From NCBI RefSeq assembly GCF_026810365.1, contig NZ_CP113948.1:2257001-2321000 (forward strand): a stretch of 64,000 nt of DNA. Reading direction: 5' to 3'. Position 1 is the stretch's first letter; every line of letters begins with the position of its first letter. This DNA comes from Flavobacterium praedii. Lineage in GTDB: Bacteria; Bacteroidota; Bacteroidia; Flavobacteriales; Flavobacteriaceae. This document shows, piece after piece, positions 27,004 through 35,614 of the stretch. Made by a program: the position numbers and the translations under genes. The notes under the pieces are model-generated. The model was not told where the DNA came from. It saw only the letters and a list, made by a program, of their open reading frames with translations, and searched no databases.

Positions 27004-27624
27004 CTATAGCTTTACTTTTGTAGCAAAGTCCTTTTCATTTTCAATCACTTTACCTTCGTATTGTAGTTTCCATCCCATTGTATTGGTCAAAATTAAAATC
27101 TTAGACAATTCACTTATCAAACGATTTTGGGCATTGGATTTCAATGTGGATTTTTCGATTTTTTTTGCCAAATTAACCTTTACTGATTTATTGATTTTAT
27201 TATAATCATCACCTGTAAACGGATTCATCTGACTTTGCTCTACATCATAAAATTTGATGTCTGGGCTTATCTTTATTTCTTCTTTTGGAATGCTTAGAAT
27301 TGTGATGGTTTTATTGGCTTCGTCAATATCGTATTTCATCTGATGCAAATCATAGGAAACGGTAACATCGGCATTGACTATTATTAGTGCTTTTTTCTCA
27401 AACGAAAGTATATCCATCATATACTTTTGTTGGTTTTTATACGTCAATACCTCCGAAAAATGACCTTCGGTAACGACCAATTTACCCACATTCACGATTT
27501 GTTGCTGAATCAAATTGGTATTGTAATCCAAAGTTGAATCATCCTCTTTCTTGAACTCACAAAATTTGAATGCCAAAATTATGACCACTACTACTATTGC
27601 ACCAACTATAATTTTCTTTAGCAT
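27004..27624 (-). CDS. DUF4230 membrane-anchored protein
   Basis: 206 residues with a single N-terminal hydrophobic segment (IIVGAIVVVVIILAF, residues 5-19), then a DUF4230 domain: NVGKLVVTEGHFSEVLTY, KALIIVNADVTVSYDLHQM, ITILSIPKEEIKISPDIKFYD and a C-terminal helix (QNRLISELSKILILTNTMG). Likely faces the periplasm or is anchored at the cytoplasmic membrane; function unknown. Starts 2 bp after the stop of the GSCFA gene, so the two form an operon. Confidence 0.85.
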   Translation of the reverse strand: MLKKIIVGAIVVVVIILAFKFCEFKKEDDSTLDYNTNLIQQQIVNVGKLVVTEGHFSEVLTYKNQQKYMMDILSFEKKALIIVNADVTVSYDLHQMKYDIDEANKTITILSIPKEEIKISPDIKFYDVEQSQMNPFTGDDYNKINKSVKVNLAKKIEKSTLKSNAQNRLISELSKILILTNTMGWKLQYEGKVIENEKDFATKVKL

Positions 27625-27626
27625 AA

Positions 27627-28592
27627 TTAAAATTTCATAAATGAATACTGAGCTACTAATTTAGTTATTTTTTCCTTCAATTTCAATTCGAATTTTTTAT
27701 GACTTTCGGAATTTGGATTAAAAGGACGGTGTTGCATACTTTTTTGAATACTTTCTACAATTTCCATTGTATCATAAGCCGTTTCTGCAATAGTACTTTT
27801 CTTGAATTTTTCCCATATATAATCAATCGCTACTTGACTTGGATGTATCATATCTTCAGCATAAAAACGATAATCCCGAAGTTCGTCCATCATGATTTCG
27901 TAGGAAGGGAAAAGCCCCCTAGCCCCCGAAGGGGGAACTACCACCGATTCTTTTAAAATATCATAAACAGCTGTAATCAAATGTGCTTTACTAACCTGAT
28001 TTTCAATAAAACCGTCTTTGAGGTGACGTACTGGTGAAATGGTAAATATGAAATTGCAATTGGAATTTATACCTCGAATCAAACTGATTGTATGATCGAT
28101 ACTTTCTTGAATGGTCTTTACCGAAAGTAATTCTTTGACGAACTGCTTTTGGGGCACTTTATGGCAATTGGCAACTATAGCGTCTTTTTCTATATTTCGA
28201 TACACCCATGAAGTGCCATACGTGATAATAACATGAGTCGCTTCCTGCAATTGTTTCTTGGTTTCCTCCAAAATTTGATTCAGATTTTCCAATAATTCCT
28301 CTTGATTAGCATGACTTAAATCTGAATGTACTTCAAAAGAATGCCAACGCTCGTTATGAAAAAAGATATCTTCTTCAGTAAACAATAAATCATTGATCAC
28401 TCTATCCATAATTTTTTCAATAGAAACTGGATTAAAAATTATTCCGAATGGATTGGTCGTGCTTTGAAATTTAAAATATTGGAATTTATCTCCCATATTT
28501 TCAGCAAAGCAAGAACCCAACGAGACTATTTTGGAGTTGTAGTCTATTGGATTGGAGTTTTTTCGAATGGGAATTTGGGTTGTGAAGTTCAT
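27627..28592 (-). CDS. GSCFA domain protein
   Basis: 321 residues from the ATG at 28592 (a TTG six bases upstream is less likely). The signature GSCFAENMGDKF is at residues 25-36, followed by NPFGIIFNPVSIEK, HSFEVHSDLSH, VITYGTSWVYR, FTISPVRHLKDG and the C-terminal MMDELRDYRFYAEDMIHPS with a D-x-x-H-P-S block. The fold is SGNH/GDSL-hydrolase-like: the Ser of GSCFA as nucleophile and DxxHPS as the Asp/His site are my inference. The substrate is unknown, possibly a polysaccharide ester. A repeat element (27913-27940) is translated in frame between about residues 218 and 228, giving VPPSGARGL just before FPSYEIMMDEL. Confidence 0.85.
   Translation of the reverse strand: MNFTTQIPIRKNSNPIDYNSKIVSLGSCFAENMGDKFQYFKFQSTTNPFGIIFNPVSIEKIMDRVINDLLFTEEDIFFHNERWHSFEVHSDLSHANQEELLENLNQILEETKKQLQEATHVIITYGTSWVYRNIEKDAIVANCHKVPQKQFVKELLSVKTIQESIDHTISLIRGINSNCNFIFTISPVRHLKDGFIENQVSKAHLITAVYDILKESVVVPPSGARGLFPSYEIMMDELRDYRFYAEDMIHPSQVAIDYIWEKFKKSTIAETAYDTMEIVESIQKSMQHRPFNPNSESHKKFELKLKEKITKLVAQYSFMKF
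27913..27940 (-). repeat. CCCCC/GGGGG palindrome inside a gene (family D copy 2)
   Basis: AGCCCCCTAGCCCCCGAAGG followed by GGGAAC on the plus strand, closely matching the intergenic copy at 34361. Here it lies inside the GSCFA gene, read in frame on the minus strand without a stop and adding about ten residues. Confidence 0.7.
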
Positions 28593-28651
28593 TTGCAATA
28601 GTAACTTTTACGGATAAATGAAACACAAAAGTAGTTTTTTAATTTATTCCA

Positions 28652-28692
28652 TAAAAAAAAAGCCAAACACTAAATGTATCTGGCTTTTTAGA
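28652..28692 (-). terminator. Terminator of the YD-like lipoprotein gene
   Basis: On the minus strand AAAAAGCCAGA...TTGGCTTTTTTTTT with a 12-nt loop, 20 bp after the stop at 28712. Confidence 0.7.
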
Positions 28693-28711
28693 TATATAGA
28701 ATAGGGTTAAA

Positions 28712-29521
28712 CTAATAAGTATATTCCGTTATTCCATCAACTGTTGTTCCGTCATTTTCGTAAGAGGTTTCTTTTGTAACATATCCATTTGCGTCATAAA
28801 CATAAACTGTTTTGTATACATTAGTATTCGATGTATTAGTTGACATATCAACAGACGAAGAAGTACTTTTGACAATATTATTAATAGAGCCAAATCCTTC
28901 ATCTGTAATAGCTAATAAATTAAATCCTGCAATATTTTTAGTCGGATTATTTTTAGCATCAAATTCATAAACAGTTGTATAAACACTTGATCCAGGAGTT
29001 GAATTTATTTCTACAACTTTAACCAAATTCCCATTCGAAATAGTAGACAATCTTTCATTATTAGTTTTTGACTCCACACCAGTAGTAACATCTGTTGTAT
29101 AATATAAAGTCTTAATAGTCCCATCAGAATTATAAGTATATGCAGTCCTCGTCTTGTACTCACCTGTTGGAAATTTTGATGTAAAATTTTCTGCATAAGA
29201 ATAACCCGCTAATTTACCAACTGCATAAGTATAAATCGCTTCACTATCTTTATTACCAGCTGCATCGTAATCAGTAGTTTTTACAATTACATTTCCATCA
29301 TAAACATAATCTGTTCTTCCATCTTCACTTTTAATGCTGATAATTTTATTACCATCATAAGAAATAGTTGAATTCGAATTATCGGATGGATAAGATGGAC
29401 TAGTGTACTTTACTGATTTTGGTAAAATCATTGAAGCAGAATCAGATGAATTAGCATCATCACTAGAACAAGATGTAAACACTAATAATGTGGCACTAAA
29501 TAAATAAAGTAATTTTTTCAT
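28712..29521 (-). CDS. Lipoprotein with YD-repeat-like strands
   Basis: 269 residues: signal with lipobox VFTSCSSDD (Cys18), a Ser/Asp-rich linker, then repeated short beta units of the form Y-x-(Y/S)-D/N-x-x-G-x-(I/V), for example ISYDGNKIISI, DYVYDGNVIVKTTDYDAAGN, YTYNSDGTIKTLYY and VYVYDANGYVTKETSYENDG. These resemble the YD/RHS-like strands common in surface lipoproteins of Bacteroidetes. Acidic residues right after the Cys fit surface-exported lipoproteins of this phylum. No function can be assigned. Monocistronic, with its own terminator. Confidence 0.65.
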   Translation of the reverse strand: MKKLLYLFSATLLVFTSCSSDDANSSDSASMILPKSVKYTSPSYPSDNSNSTISYDGNKIISIKSEDGRTDYVYDGNVIVKTTDYDAAGNKDSEAIYTYAVGKLAGYSYAENFTSKFPTGEYKTRTAYTYNSDGTIKTLYYTTDVTTGVESKTNNERLSTISNGNLVKVVEINSTPGSSVYTTVYEFDAKNNPTKNIAGFNLLAITDEGFGSINNIVKSTSSSVDMSTNTSNTNVYKTVYVYDANGYVTKETSYENDGTTVDGITEYTY

Positions 29522-29745
29522 AATTATATATAGTTAATTTTTTACAAAAAAAATCATAAAAAAATGAAAAAACAAATTTTAAATCATAATTTTTTATCTA
29601 ATAATACGTACAAAATCAAAAAAAACATAAAGCATTGTTTACAAGTAGGTTACTGTTTTAAAATTCGCTATAAAAATAAAATCTCCCATTTCAATTCAAT
29701 AATCATAAAAAGTACATTCTTCTATAATTAGGATTCAATGAAAAA

Positions 29746-29781
29746 CCCTTAAACAATCTGTATAAACAGATTATTTAAGGG
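29746..29781 (-). terminator. Terminator of alaS
   Basis: CCCTTAAACAATCTG pairs with CAGATTATTTAAGGG (one mismatch); on the minus strand the stem runs into TTTTTC. The rest of the 310-bp gap 29522-29831 is very AT-rich, with no gene that I can support. Confidence 0.75.
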
Positions 29782-29831
29782 CAATATTAAATTATTTATC
29801 TTTATAAAAGATGATACATATGTTTTGAAAT

Positions 29832-32462
29832 CTACTTAATAAACTCAACCGCCTTAGCCAAAGCCTCTGCAATTCCATCCACATTCTTCCCTCCAGCGGT
29901 AGCAAAGAAAGGTTGTCCTCCTCCTCCACCTTGAATGTATTTCCCTAATTCACGAACGACTTGACCTGCGTTTAGTTTTTTATCAGCCACCAATTCTTTA
30001 GAGATGTAACAAGACAATGTTGGTTTTCCTGCTTCGGCTGTAGCCAAAACCAAGAATATATTCGTTCCTAAAGTACCCAATTCATAAGCTAAATCTTTGG
30101 CTCCTTCTGGACTCAGATCAACTTTTTTGGCAAGGAATTGAATTCCATTGATTTCTTGTAATTCCTGAGCCAATTCGCCTTTCATATTTTTGGCTTTATC
30201 TTTCAATAAAACCTCCAATTGTTTTTTAAGCAAAGAATTTTCATCTTGCAATGTTTGAATCGCTTTTACTGGATCAATTGCATTTTTCAACACATCTTTA
30301 ATCTCATAAAAAGATTGTAATTGTGATTCGAAAAAGTCTTTGGCCGCATCACTGGTAATCGCTTCAATACGGCGAATTCCAGCTGCAACAGCACCTTCTG
30401 AAACAATTTTGAAATGCCAAATATCACTTGTATTCGGAACATGTGTTCCTCCACATAATTCTACTGAATCTCCAAACTTAATCATTCGAACCAAATCACC
30501 ATACTTCTCTCCAAACAACGCTATCGCACCTTCTTCAATCGCTTGGTCTTTTGGAATCGCTCTTTTTTCTATCAAAGGCAAGCTTTCGCGAATTCTAGCA
30601 TTCACAAAATTCTCCACTTCTTTTAATTCTTCATCCGATACTTTAGAGAAATGTGAAAAGTCGAAACGCAAAGAAGCAGAACGCACCATTGATCCTTTTT
30701 GTTCAATATGTGTACCCAATACTTTTCGCAATCCTTGGTGCAACAAATGCGTTGCCGTATGATTTGACGAAGTTCTAGCCCTTTGATTTACATCCACAAT
30801 AGCCGTAAAACTATCGGTTAAATTATTAGGCAACGATCTAGTCAAATGTACAGTTTGATTATTTTCTTTTTTGGTATCTATTACATAAATAATATCACCG
30901 TTTTGTGCTTCCAAATATCCTTTATCACCTGTTTGTCCTCCGCTTTCACCATAAAATGGAGTAGAATTGAAAACCAACTGATAAATTTCGCCATCTTTTA
31001 CACTATCTACTCTACGGTATTTGGTGATTCTTACTGGGTGCTTCAATCGGTCGTAACCCACAAATTCCTGAACATCATCTTCAACCAAAACATTCCAGTC
31101 TCCTGCCGTAACTTTTGAAGCCGCACGAGAACGTTCCTTTTGCAATTGCAATTGCTCTTGAAAACCTTTTTCGTCCAATTCCAATCCTTTCTCAGACAAA
31201 ATCAAAGCCGTTAAATCGATAGGAAAACCATAGGTATCATACAATTCGAATGCTTTTTTACCATCGATTACCGTTCCAGAATTCGTGTTAATCACAGCAT
31301 CCAGCAATACCAATCCTTGATCCAATGTTCGCAAGAAAGAACTTTCTTCTTCCCGAATCACATTCGAACACAATGCTTTTTGAGTACGAATTTCAGGGAA
31401 TGAACCACTCATTTGGGTGCTCAATGTTTCTACCAATTTGTAAATAAAAGGCTCTTTGGTATCCAAGAAAGTAAAACCGTAACGAATTGCACGACGCAAA
31501 ATTCTACGAATTACATAACCAGCGCCTGTGTTCGATGGCAACTGACCATCGGCAATCGCAAAAGCCACCGCTCGCACGTGATCTGCAATCACACGAATCG
31601 CAATATTTATTTTTTCTTCTTCTTCGTCTTTCGCCTTAATGGTATATTTAGCACCCGTAATCGTTTCGATTTCTCTAATTAACGGTGTAAAAACATCCGT
31701 ATCATAATTCGACTGAACTCCTTGCAAAACCATACAAAGACGCTCAAATCCCATTCCCGTATCCACGTGCTGAGCAGGCAATTTCTCCAGAGAACCATCG
31801 GCTTTACGATTGAATTCCATAAATACATTGTTCCAAATCTCTACCACGTGCGGGTGATCATTATTCACTAAAGATTTACCTGAAACCAAAGCTTTTTCTT
31901 CTGCCGAACGAATATCAACGTGAATTTCAGAGCAGGGTCCACAAGGTCCTTGATCTCCCATTTCCCAGAAGTTATCTTTCTTGTTTCCAAGAATAATTCG
32001 GTCTTCATCGATTAATGTTTTCCAAATATCCCAAGCTTCTTGATCAAAAGGCACATTCTCATCTGCATTTCCTTCAAAAACCGAAACATAAAGTATGTCT
32101 TTTGGAATTTTATACACTTCAGTCAACAATTCCCAAGCCCAGTGAATCGCTTCTTTCTTAAAATAATCACCAAAAGACCAGTTCCCCAACATCTCAAACA
32201 TCGTGTGATGGTAGGTATCAATCCCCACTTCCTCCAAGTCATTATGCTTTCCGGAAACACGAAGACATTTTTGCGTATCGGCAATTCTCTTGCTTTTTGG
32301 AGTTCCAAGGCCTAAAAAATATTCTTTAAACTGCGCCATTCCTGAGTTGTTAAACATCAAGGTTGGATCATCCTTAAGAACAATCGGAGCCGAAGGAACA
32401 ATTAAATGCCCTTTACTTTCAAAAAAATCTAAAAATTGTTTACGTACGTCTTGTGATTTCAT
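29832..32462 (-). CDS. alaS: Alanine--tRNA ligase
   Basis: Class II synthetase charging tRNA-Ala, 876 residues, full length. Motifs in order: the catalytic core start [24 protein letters not shown], the Gly-rich [32 protein letters not shown], the editing domain [23 protein letters not shown] (zinc-binding editing site near residue 670), and the C-Ala domain ending [17 protein letters not shown]. Start [10 protein letters not shown] at 32462 is canonical. It is divergent from the M23 peptidase gene, with a family A repeat in the 395-bp gap. Confidence 0.97.
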   Translation of the reverse strand: MKSQDVRKQFLDFFESKGHLIVPSAPIVLKDDPTLMFNNSGMAQFKEYFLGLGTPKSKRIADTQKCLRVSGKHNDLEEVGIDTYHHTMFEMLGNWSFGDYFKKEAIHWAWELLTEVYKIPKDILYVSVFEGNADENVPFDQEAWDIWKTLIDEDRIILGNKKDNFWEMGDQGPCGPCSEIHVDIRSAEEKALVSGKSLVNNDHPHVVEIWNNVFMEFNRKADGSLEKLPAQHVDTGMGFERLCMVLQGVQSNYDTDVFTPLIREIETITGAKYTIKAKDEEEEKINIAIRVIADHVRAVAFAIADGQLPSNTGAGYVIRRILRRAIRYGFTFLDTKEPFIYKLVETLSTQMSGSFPEIRTQKALCSNVIREEESSFLRTLDQGLVLLDAVINTNSGTVIDGKKAFELYDTYGFPIDLTALILSEKGLELDEKGFQEQLQLQKERSRAASKVTAGDWNVLVEDDVQEFVGYDRLKHPVRITKYRRVDSVKDGEIYQLVFNSTPFYGESGGQTGDKGYLEAQNGDIIYVIDTKKENNQTVHLTRSLPNNLTDSFTAIVDVNQRARTSSNHTATHLLHQGLRKVLGTHIEQKGSMVRSASLRFDFSHFSKVSDEELKEVENFVNARIRESLPLIEKRAIPKDQAIEEGAIALFGEKYGDLVRMIKFGDSVELCGGTHVPNTSDIWHFKIVSEGAVAAGIRRIEAITSDAAKDFFESQLQSFYEIKDVLKNAIDPVKAIQTLQDENSLLKKQLEVLLKDKAKNMKGELAQELQEINGIQFLAKKVDLSPEGAKDLAYELGTLGTNIFLVLATAEAGKPTLSCYISKELVADKKLNAGQVVRELGKYIQGGGGGQPFFATAGGKNVDGIAEALAKAVEFIK

Positions 32463-32538
32463 TTTTGCTGTATATTCAGTAATTCGTTGAATTAATATTT
32501 ATTATTTTATCTAAAACCTAATTTATTTATCATCTTTT

Positions 32539-32653
32539 GGGCGTGACCCCATTAGAAAAAGGAGCCAGACTCAGCAACCGCTCATTCGGCTCCTTTACCT
32601 AATGCGGTCGGGCTATTGCCATTACTTCGGTAATTTGGCGCTATCCCTCACGC
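32539..32653 (+). repeat. Structured intergenic repeat, family A copy 4
   Basis: GGGCGTGACCCC ... GCGGTCGGGCTATTGCC ... ACTTCGGTAA ... CTATCCCTCACGC. The inner stem ATTAGAAAAAGGAGCC / GGCTCCTTTACCTAAT differs from the other copies but pairs. It sits in the divergent alaS/M23 intergenic region; apart from it and the -7 box at 32801 I see nothing else there. Confidence 0.75.
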
Positions 32654-32800
32654 GAACTCGTTTTAACAAGAACTTATTTTAAATTAAGGACTAATCTCCA
32701 CATAGAAAAAAGAATCAAAAATCTTCAGTCTTTCTAATGTCCTTAAAAACAGCCAACATTTATTTATTATTAAAAAAAGAGCCTAACAACTGAAACATTT

Positions 32801-32808
32801 ATTAAATT
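32801..32808 (+). promoter_or_regulatory. Candidate -7 box for the M23 peptidase gene
   Basis: TAAATTTG matches TAnnTTTG, 49 nt before the ATG at 32858. Confidence 0.4.
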
Positions 32809-32857
32809 TGTTCGACTAATCTTTAAACTAATTTGCAAAAATAGGGTATTTTAAAAT

Positions 32858-33835
32858 ATGGCGAAAGTAAAATATTATTACGATTCTGTAAATCTAGCAT
32901 ATCGGAAAATAAAAATCAGAAAAAGACGAAAAGTAGGCTTTGCCATACTGTTTTTATTAGCCTCTGCTATATTCGGATTCTTAACCTTTATCATATTATT
33001 GAATACTCCCTATTTTGACACCCCAAAAGACCGTTTGCAGGCTAGGGAAATTGAAAATTTAAAATTGAATTACGCCATTTTAAACAAAAAAATGGATGAG
33101 ATAGATGATGTAATAGAAGATATTGAGGATAGGGATAACAATTTATATCGAGTATATTTTAACACTGCGGCAATTTCAGAAGAAAAACGAAAAGAAGGAT
33201 ATTCCAATACGCATCGTTATGCAGCCTTACAAGGGTATAACAATTCAAAACTAGTATCCACCACCACTGAAAGAGTTGACGCGTTGAGTAAAGAATTGGC
33301 CATACAATCTAAATCATTGGATGAAATTGTAAAATTAGCCAAAGCCAAAGGCAAACTGCTCTCGGCAATCCCAGCGATTCAACCCGTAAAAAATGAGAGT
33401 TTAAAACGAATGGCATCCGGTTTTGGTTACCGATCTGATCCGTTTACCAAAGCCAGAAAAATGCACGAAGGAATGGATTTTACAGCCAAAACAGGAACAC
33501 CAATCTATGCTACAGGTGATGGAGTCGTTGCAAGAGCAGACAATACCGCTTCTGGATTTGGAAACCATGTAGTAATCAGACATGGTTATGGATATGAAAC
33601 ATTATATGCCCATTTAAGCAAATACAATTGCAGACCGGGAAAATCGATAAAAAGAGGTGACATTATTGGTTATGTTGGTAGCACAGGACGGTCCGAAGCA
33701 CCACATTTGCATTACGAAGTGCACAAAAACGGAAAAGTAGTCAACCCGCTTAATTTTTATTATGGCAATATTTCAGCAGTAGAATACGTTGCTATTTCAA
33801 AAATAGCGAATCAGGAAAATCAGTCTTTGGATTAA
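32858..33835 (+). CDS. M23 family metallopeptidase with membrane anchor
   Basis: Peptidoglycan endopeptidase, 325 residues. Cytoplasmic basic N-terminus (about 1-27), one transmembrane segment (VGFAILFLLASAIFGFLTFI, 28-47), a coiled-coil/helical region (60-170) and a LytM domain (about 185-305). The zinc and catalytic residues are present: HEGMDF (His, Asp), YAHLSKY and HLHYEV. The enzyme is therefore probably active, unlike degenerate EnvC/NlpD-type activators. It faces the periplasm and starts the cluster M23-merR-lemA-TPM-TPM, an order I associate with Flavobacteria. Confidence 0.9.
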   Translation: MAKVKYYYDSVNLAYRKIKIRKRRKVGFAILFLLASAIFGFLTFIILLNTPYFDTPKDRLQAREIENLKLNYAILNKKMDEIDDVIEDIEDRDNNLYRVYFNTAAISEEKRKEGYSNTHRYAALQGYNNSKLVSTTTERVDALSKELAIQSKSLDEIVKLAKAKGKLLSAIPAIQPVKNESLKRMASGFGYRSDPFTKARKMHEGMDFTAKTGTPIYATGDGVVARADNTASGFGNHVVIRHGYGYETLYAHLSKYNCRPGKSIKRGDIIGYVGSTGRSEAPHLHYEVHKNGKVVNPLNFYYGNISAVEYVAISKIANQENQSLD

Positions 33836-33915
33836 TTTTTTTAAATATTATAGAATTAAGAATTGTTAAAATGATTATGTTAAAAAATTCTTGCTAAGCT
33901 CTTTCTAATTCTAGC

Positions 33916-33982
33916 TCTCGCAAAGGCGCGAAGACGCAAAGAAAAGGATTGCAAACTTTGCGACTTTGCGACTTTGCGAGAA
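33916..33982. repeat. CGCAAAG-type repeat
   Basis: CTCGCAAAGGCGCGAAGACG followed by CAAAG, then inverted GACTTTGCGACTTTGCGAG. Same unit family as 10817-10915 and 45799-45856. It lies between the M23 and merR genes. Confidence 0.6.
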
Positions 33983-34028
33983 AAATGGAACTTAACTTAA
34001 AAATGAAATTCATTAGAAAATAAAAAAT

Positions 34029-34361
34029 ATGCATATTGAACTTTCACCAGATAAAAGATACTACAGCATCGGCGAAGTCGCCAAAGCATTTGATGTAAAC
34101 GCTTCCTTGATTCGTTTTTGGGACAGTGAATTTGACATTCTGAAACCAAAGAAAAATGCCAAAGGAAACCGAATGTTCACCCCAGAAGACATCAAGAACT
34201 TACAGCTTATTTATCATTTGGTTAAAGAAAGAGGATTCACTTTAGAAGGTGCCAAAACCCATTTGAAAGAAGGGCAAAAGAAAACCATGGATAAATTTGA
34301 AATTATCAGTAAATTAGAAACCATAAAAATGCAATTAATCAGTATTAAAAACGAATTATAA
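34029..34361 (+). CDS. MerR family transcriptional regulator
   Basis: 110 residues, DNA-binding domain almost alone. YYSIGEVAKAFDVNASLIRF is the winged-helix start, WDSEFDILKP and NRMFTPEDIKNLQLIYHLVK follow, and the protein ends in a short helix (residues 85-110) that could dimerise. There is no effector domain and no Cys-rich metal loop, so it is not a metal- or drug-sensing MerR. Its target is unknown; it lies between an M23 peptidase and LemA, and may regulate them or act on the chromosome more widely. The stop codon abuts a family D palindrome. Confidence 0.85.
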   Translation: MHIELSPDKRYYSIGEVAKAFDVNASLIRFWDSEFDILKPKKNAKGNRMFTPEDIKNLQLIYHLVKERGFTLEGAKTHLKEGQKKTMDKFEIISKLETIKMQLISIKNEL

Positions 34362-34386
34362 GCCCCCTAACCCCCAAATGGGGGAA
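34361..34386 (+). repeat. CCCCC/GGGGG palindrome (family D copy 3)
   Basis: AGCCCCCTAACCCCCAAATG followed by GGGG, sharing its first A with the TAA stop of the merR gene. Confidence 0.65.
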
Positions 34387-34440
34387 TAAAAAAAACAATA
34401 AACACATTAAAACAACAAACAAACTTTAAATTAAACAATC

Positions 34441-35022
34441 ATGAGAAGATTTTTGCCTTGGATTATCGGAATTGGAGTAATAATAGTAATTGCTTTTTGG
34501 GTGATGGGATTAAAAAATACAGCGCTACGCCACAGTCAAGCAGTTGGAAAAGAATGGGGTAACGTTGATGCAGCCTATCAAAGAAGAAACGACTTAATTG
34601 GCAATTTAGTAAACACTGTAAAAGGTGCTGCCGATTTTGAAAAAAGCACTTTGACAGCAGTAATCGAAGCTAGAGCAAAAGCAACAGCTGTTACCGTTGA
34701 CCCAACCAATATTTCACCTGAACAATTAAGTGCTTTTAGCAATGCACAAAGTGGCGTATCAAGTTCATTGTCAAGATTATTAGTGTCTGTAGAACGTTAT
34801 CCAGAATTAAAAGCAAATGCTAATTTCTTGAAATTACAAGACGAATTGGCTAGTACAGAAAACCAAATTTTAACAGCAAGAACCCGTTTTAATGAATCCG
34901 TTGAAATATACAACGGCTATATTTTAGCGATGCCACAAAGCTTTTTCTTAGGAAGCTATAAAGAAAAACCTTTCTTCAAATCTGTTGAAGGCGCAGACAA
35001 ACCTGTTGAAGTAAAATTCTAA
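34441..35022 (+). CDS. LemA family protein
   Basis: 193 residues: N-terminal membrane segment (LPWIIGIGVIIVIAFWVMGL, residues 5-24), then the LemA four-helix body with EWGNVDAAYQRRNDLIGNLV, ARAKATAV, LSRLLVSVERYPELKANANF, LQDELASTENQI and ARTRFNESVEIYNGYILAMP. Family function is unknown; LemA genes are usually next to TPM-domain or peptidase genes, as here, where two TPM genes follow. Confidence 0.92.
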   Translation: MRRFLPWIIGIGVIIVIAFWVMGLKNTALRHSQAVGKEWGNVDAAYQRRNDLIGNLVNTVKGAADFEKSTLTAVIEARAKATAVTVDPTNISPEQLSAFSNAQSGVSSSLSRLLVSVERYPELKANANFLKLQDELASTENQILTARTRFNESVEIYNGYILAMPQSFFLGSYKEKPFFKSVEGADKPVEVKF

Positions 35023-35063
35023 AGCCTCCCCACCCCCTCCAAAGGAGGGGCTTAAAGAGGAAC
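35022..35063 (+). repeat. CCTCC/GGAGG palindrome (family D-like copy 4)
   Basis: AAGCCTCCCCACCCCCTCC, AAA, GGAGGGGCTTAAAGAGGAAC: a variant of the family D element beginning at the last base of the lemA stop codon. Confidence 0.55.
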
Positions 35064-35077
35064 TAATAATAAATCTA

Positions 35078-35160
35078 ACACAGATTTCACAAATTATCAC
35101 AAATTTTATCTGTGAAATTTTTGACCCGAGCGGTAGCGAACAGGCGAAGCAAATCTGTGT
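35078..35160. repeat. ACACAGATT-type repeat with GC-rich insert
   Basis: AACACAGATTT (left) and AAATCTGTGTT (right) form the outer arms. Between them are ATCACAAATT and CGAGCGGTAGCGAACAGGCG; the latter also occurs, nearly the same, at 48037-48060. Confidence 0.5.
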
Positions 35161-35176
35161 TCAAAAAATAATTCCA

Positions 35177-35614
35177 ATGTCAAAAGTAGAAGATTTTTTA
35201 AGCAAGGAAGACGAACAGGAAATTGTCGAGGCTATTCGAATAGCCGAGAAAAACACTTCTGGCGAAATTCGAGTTCATTTAGAAAAAACGACTTCTCTAG
35301 ATGCGTATGATCGTGCTTTAGAAGTTTTTCAGGATTTAAAAATGGATGAAACCGAATTGCAAAATGGGGTTTTAATCTATCTGGCTGTTGAAGACAAAAC
35401 CTTTGTGATTTGCGGTGATAAAGGGATCAATGATATTGTTACCAATACTTTTTGGGACAGTACCCGAGATGTTATGGTTGCCCAATTCAAACAAGGAAAT
35501 TTTAAACAAGGATTAATTGATGGTATTTTGAAAGCTGGAGAAGAGCTCAAAAAACATTTTCCTTGGCAAGAAGGAGACACCAACGAATTATCAAACGAAA
35601 TATCAAAAGGATAA
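35177..35614 (+). CDS. TPM domain protein (cytoplasmic form)
   Basis: 145 residues, no signal peptide. TPM domain (PF04536): LSKEDEQEIVEAIRIAEKNT, SGEIRVHLEK, LQNGVLIYLAVEDKTFVI, CGDKGINDIV and KQGNFKQGLIDGILKAGEEL. The Thylakoid/TPM fold is associated with photosystem repair in plants and with phosphatase-like or membrane-linked roles elsewhere; here it is paired with LemA and a second, exported TPM protein. Its TAA stop overlaps the next ATG by one base (TAATG), so translation of the two is coupled. Confidence 0.85.
   Translation: MSKVEDFLSKEDEQEIVEAIRIAEKNTSGEIRVHLEKTTSLDAYDRALEVFQDLKMDETELQNGVLIYLAVEDKTFVICGDKGINDIVTNTFWDSTRDVMVAQFKQGNFKQGLIDGILKAGEELKKHFPWQEGDTNELSNEISKG

Noticed and set aside
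1210..32653. CRISPR array
   Set aside because: The repeats are dispersed over 31 kb with no regular spacers and no cas genes.
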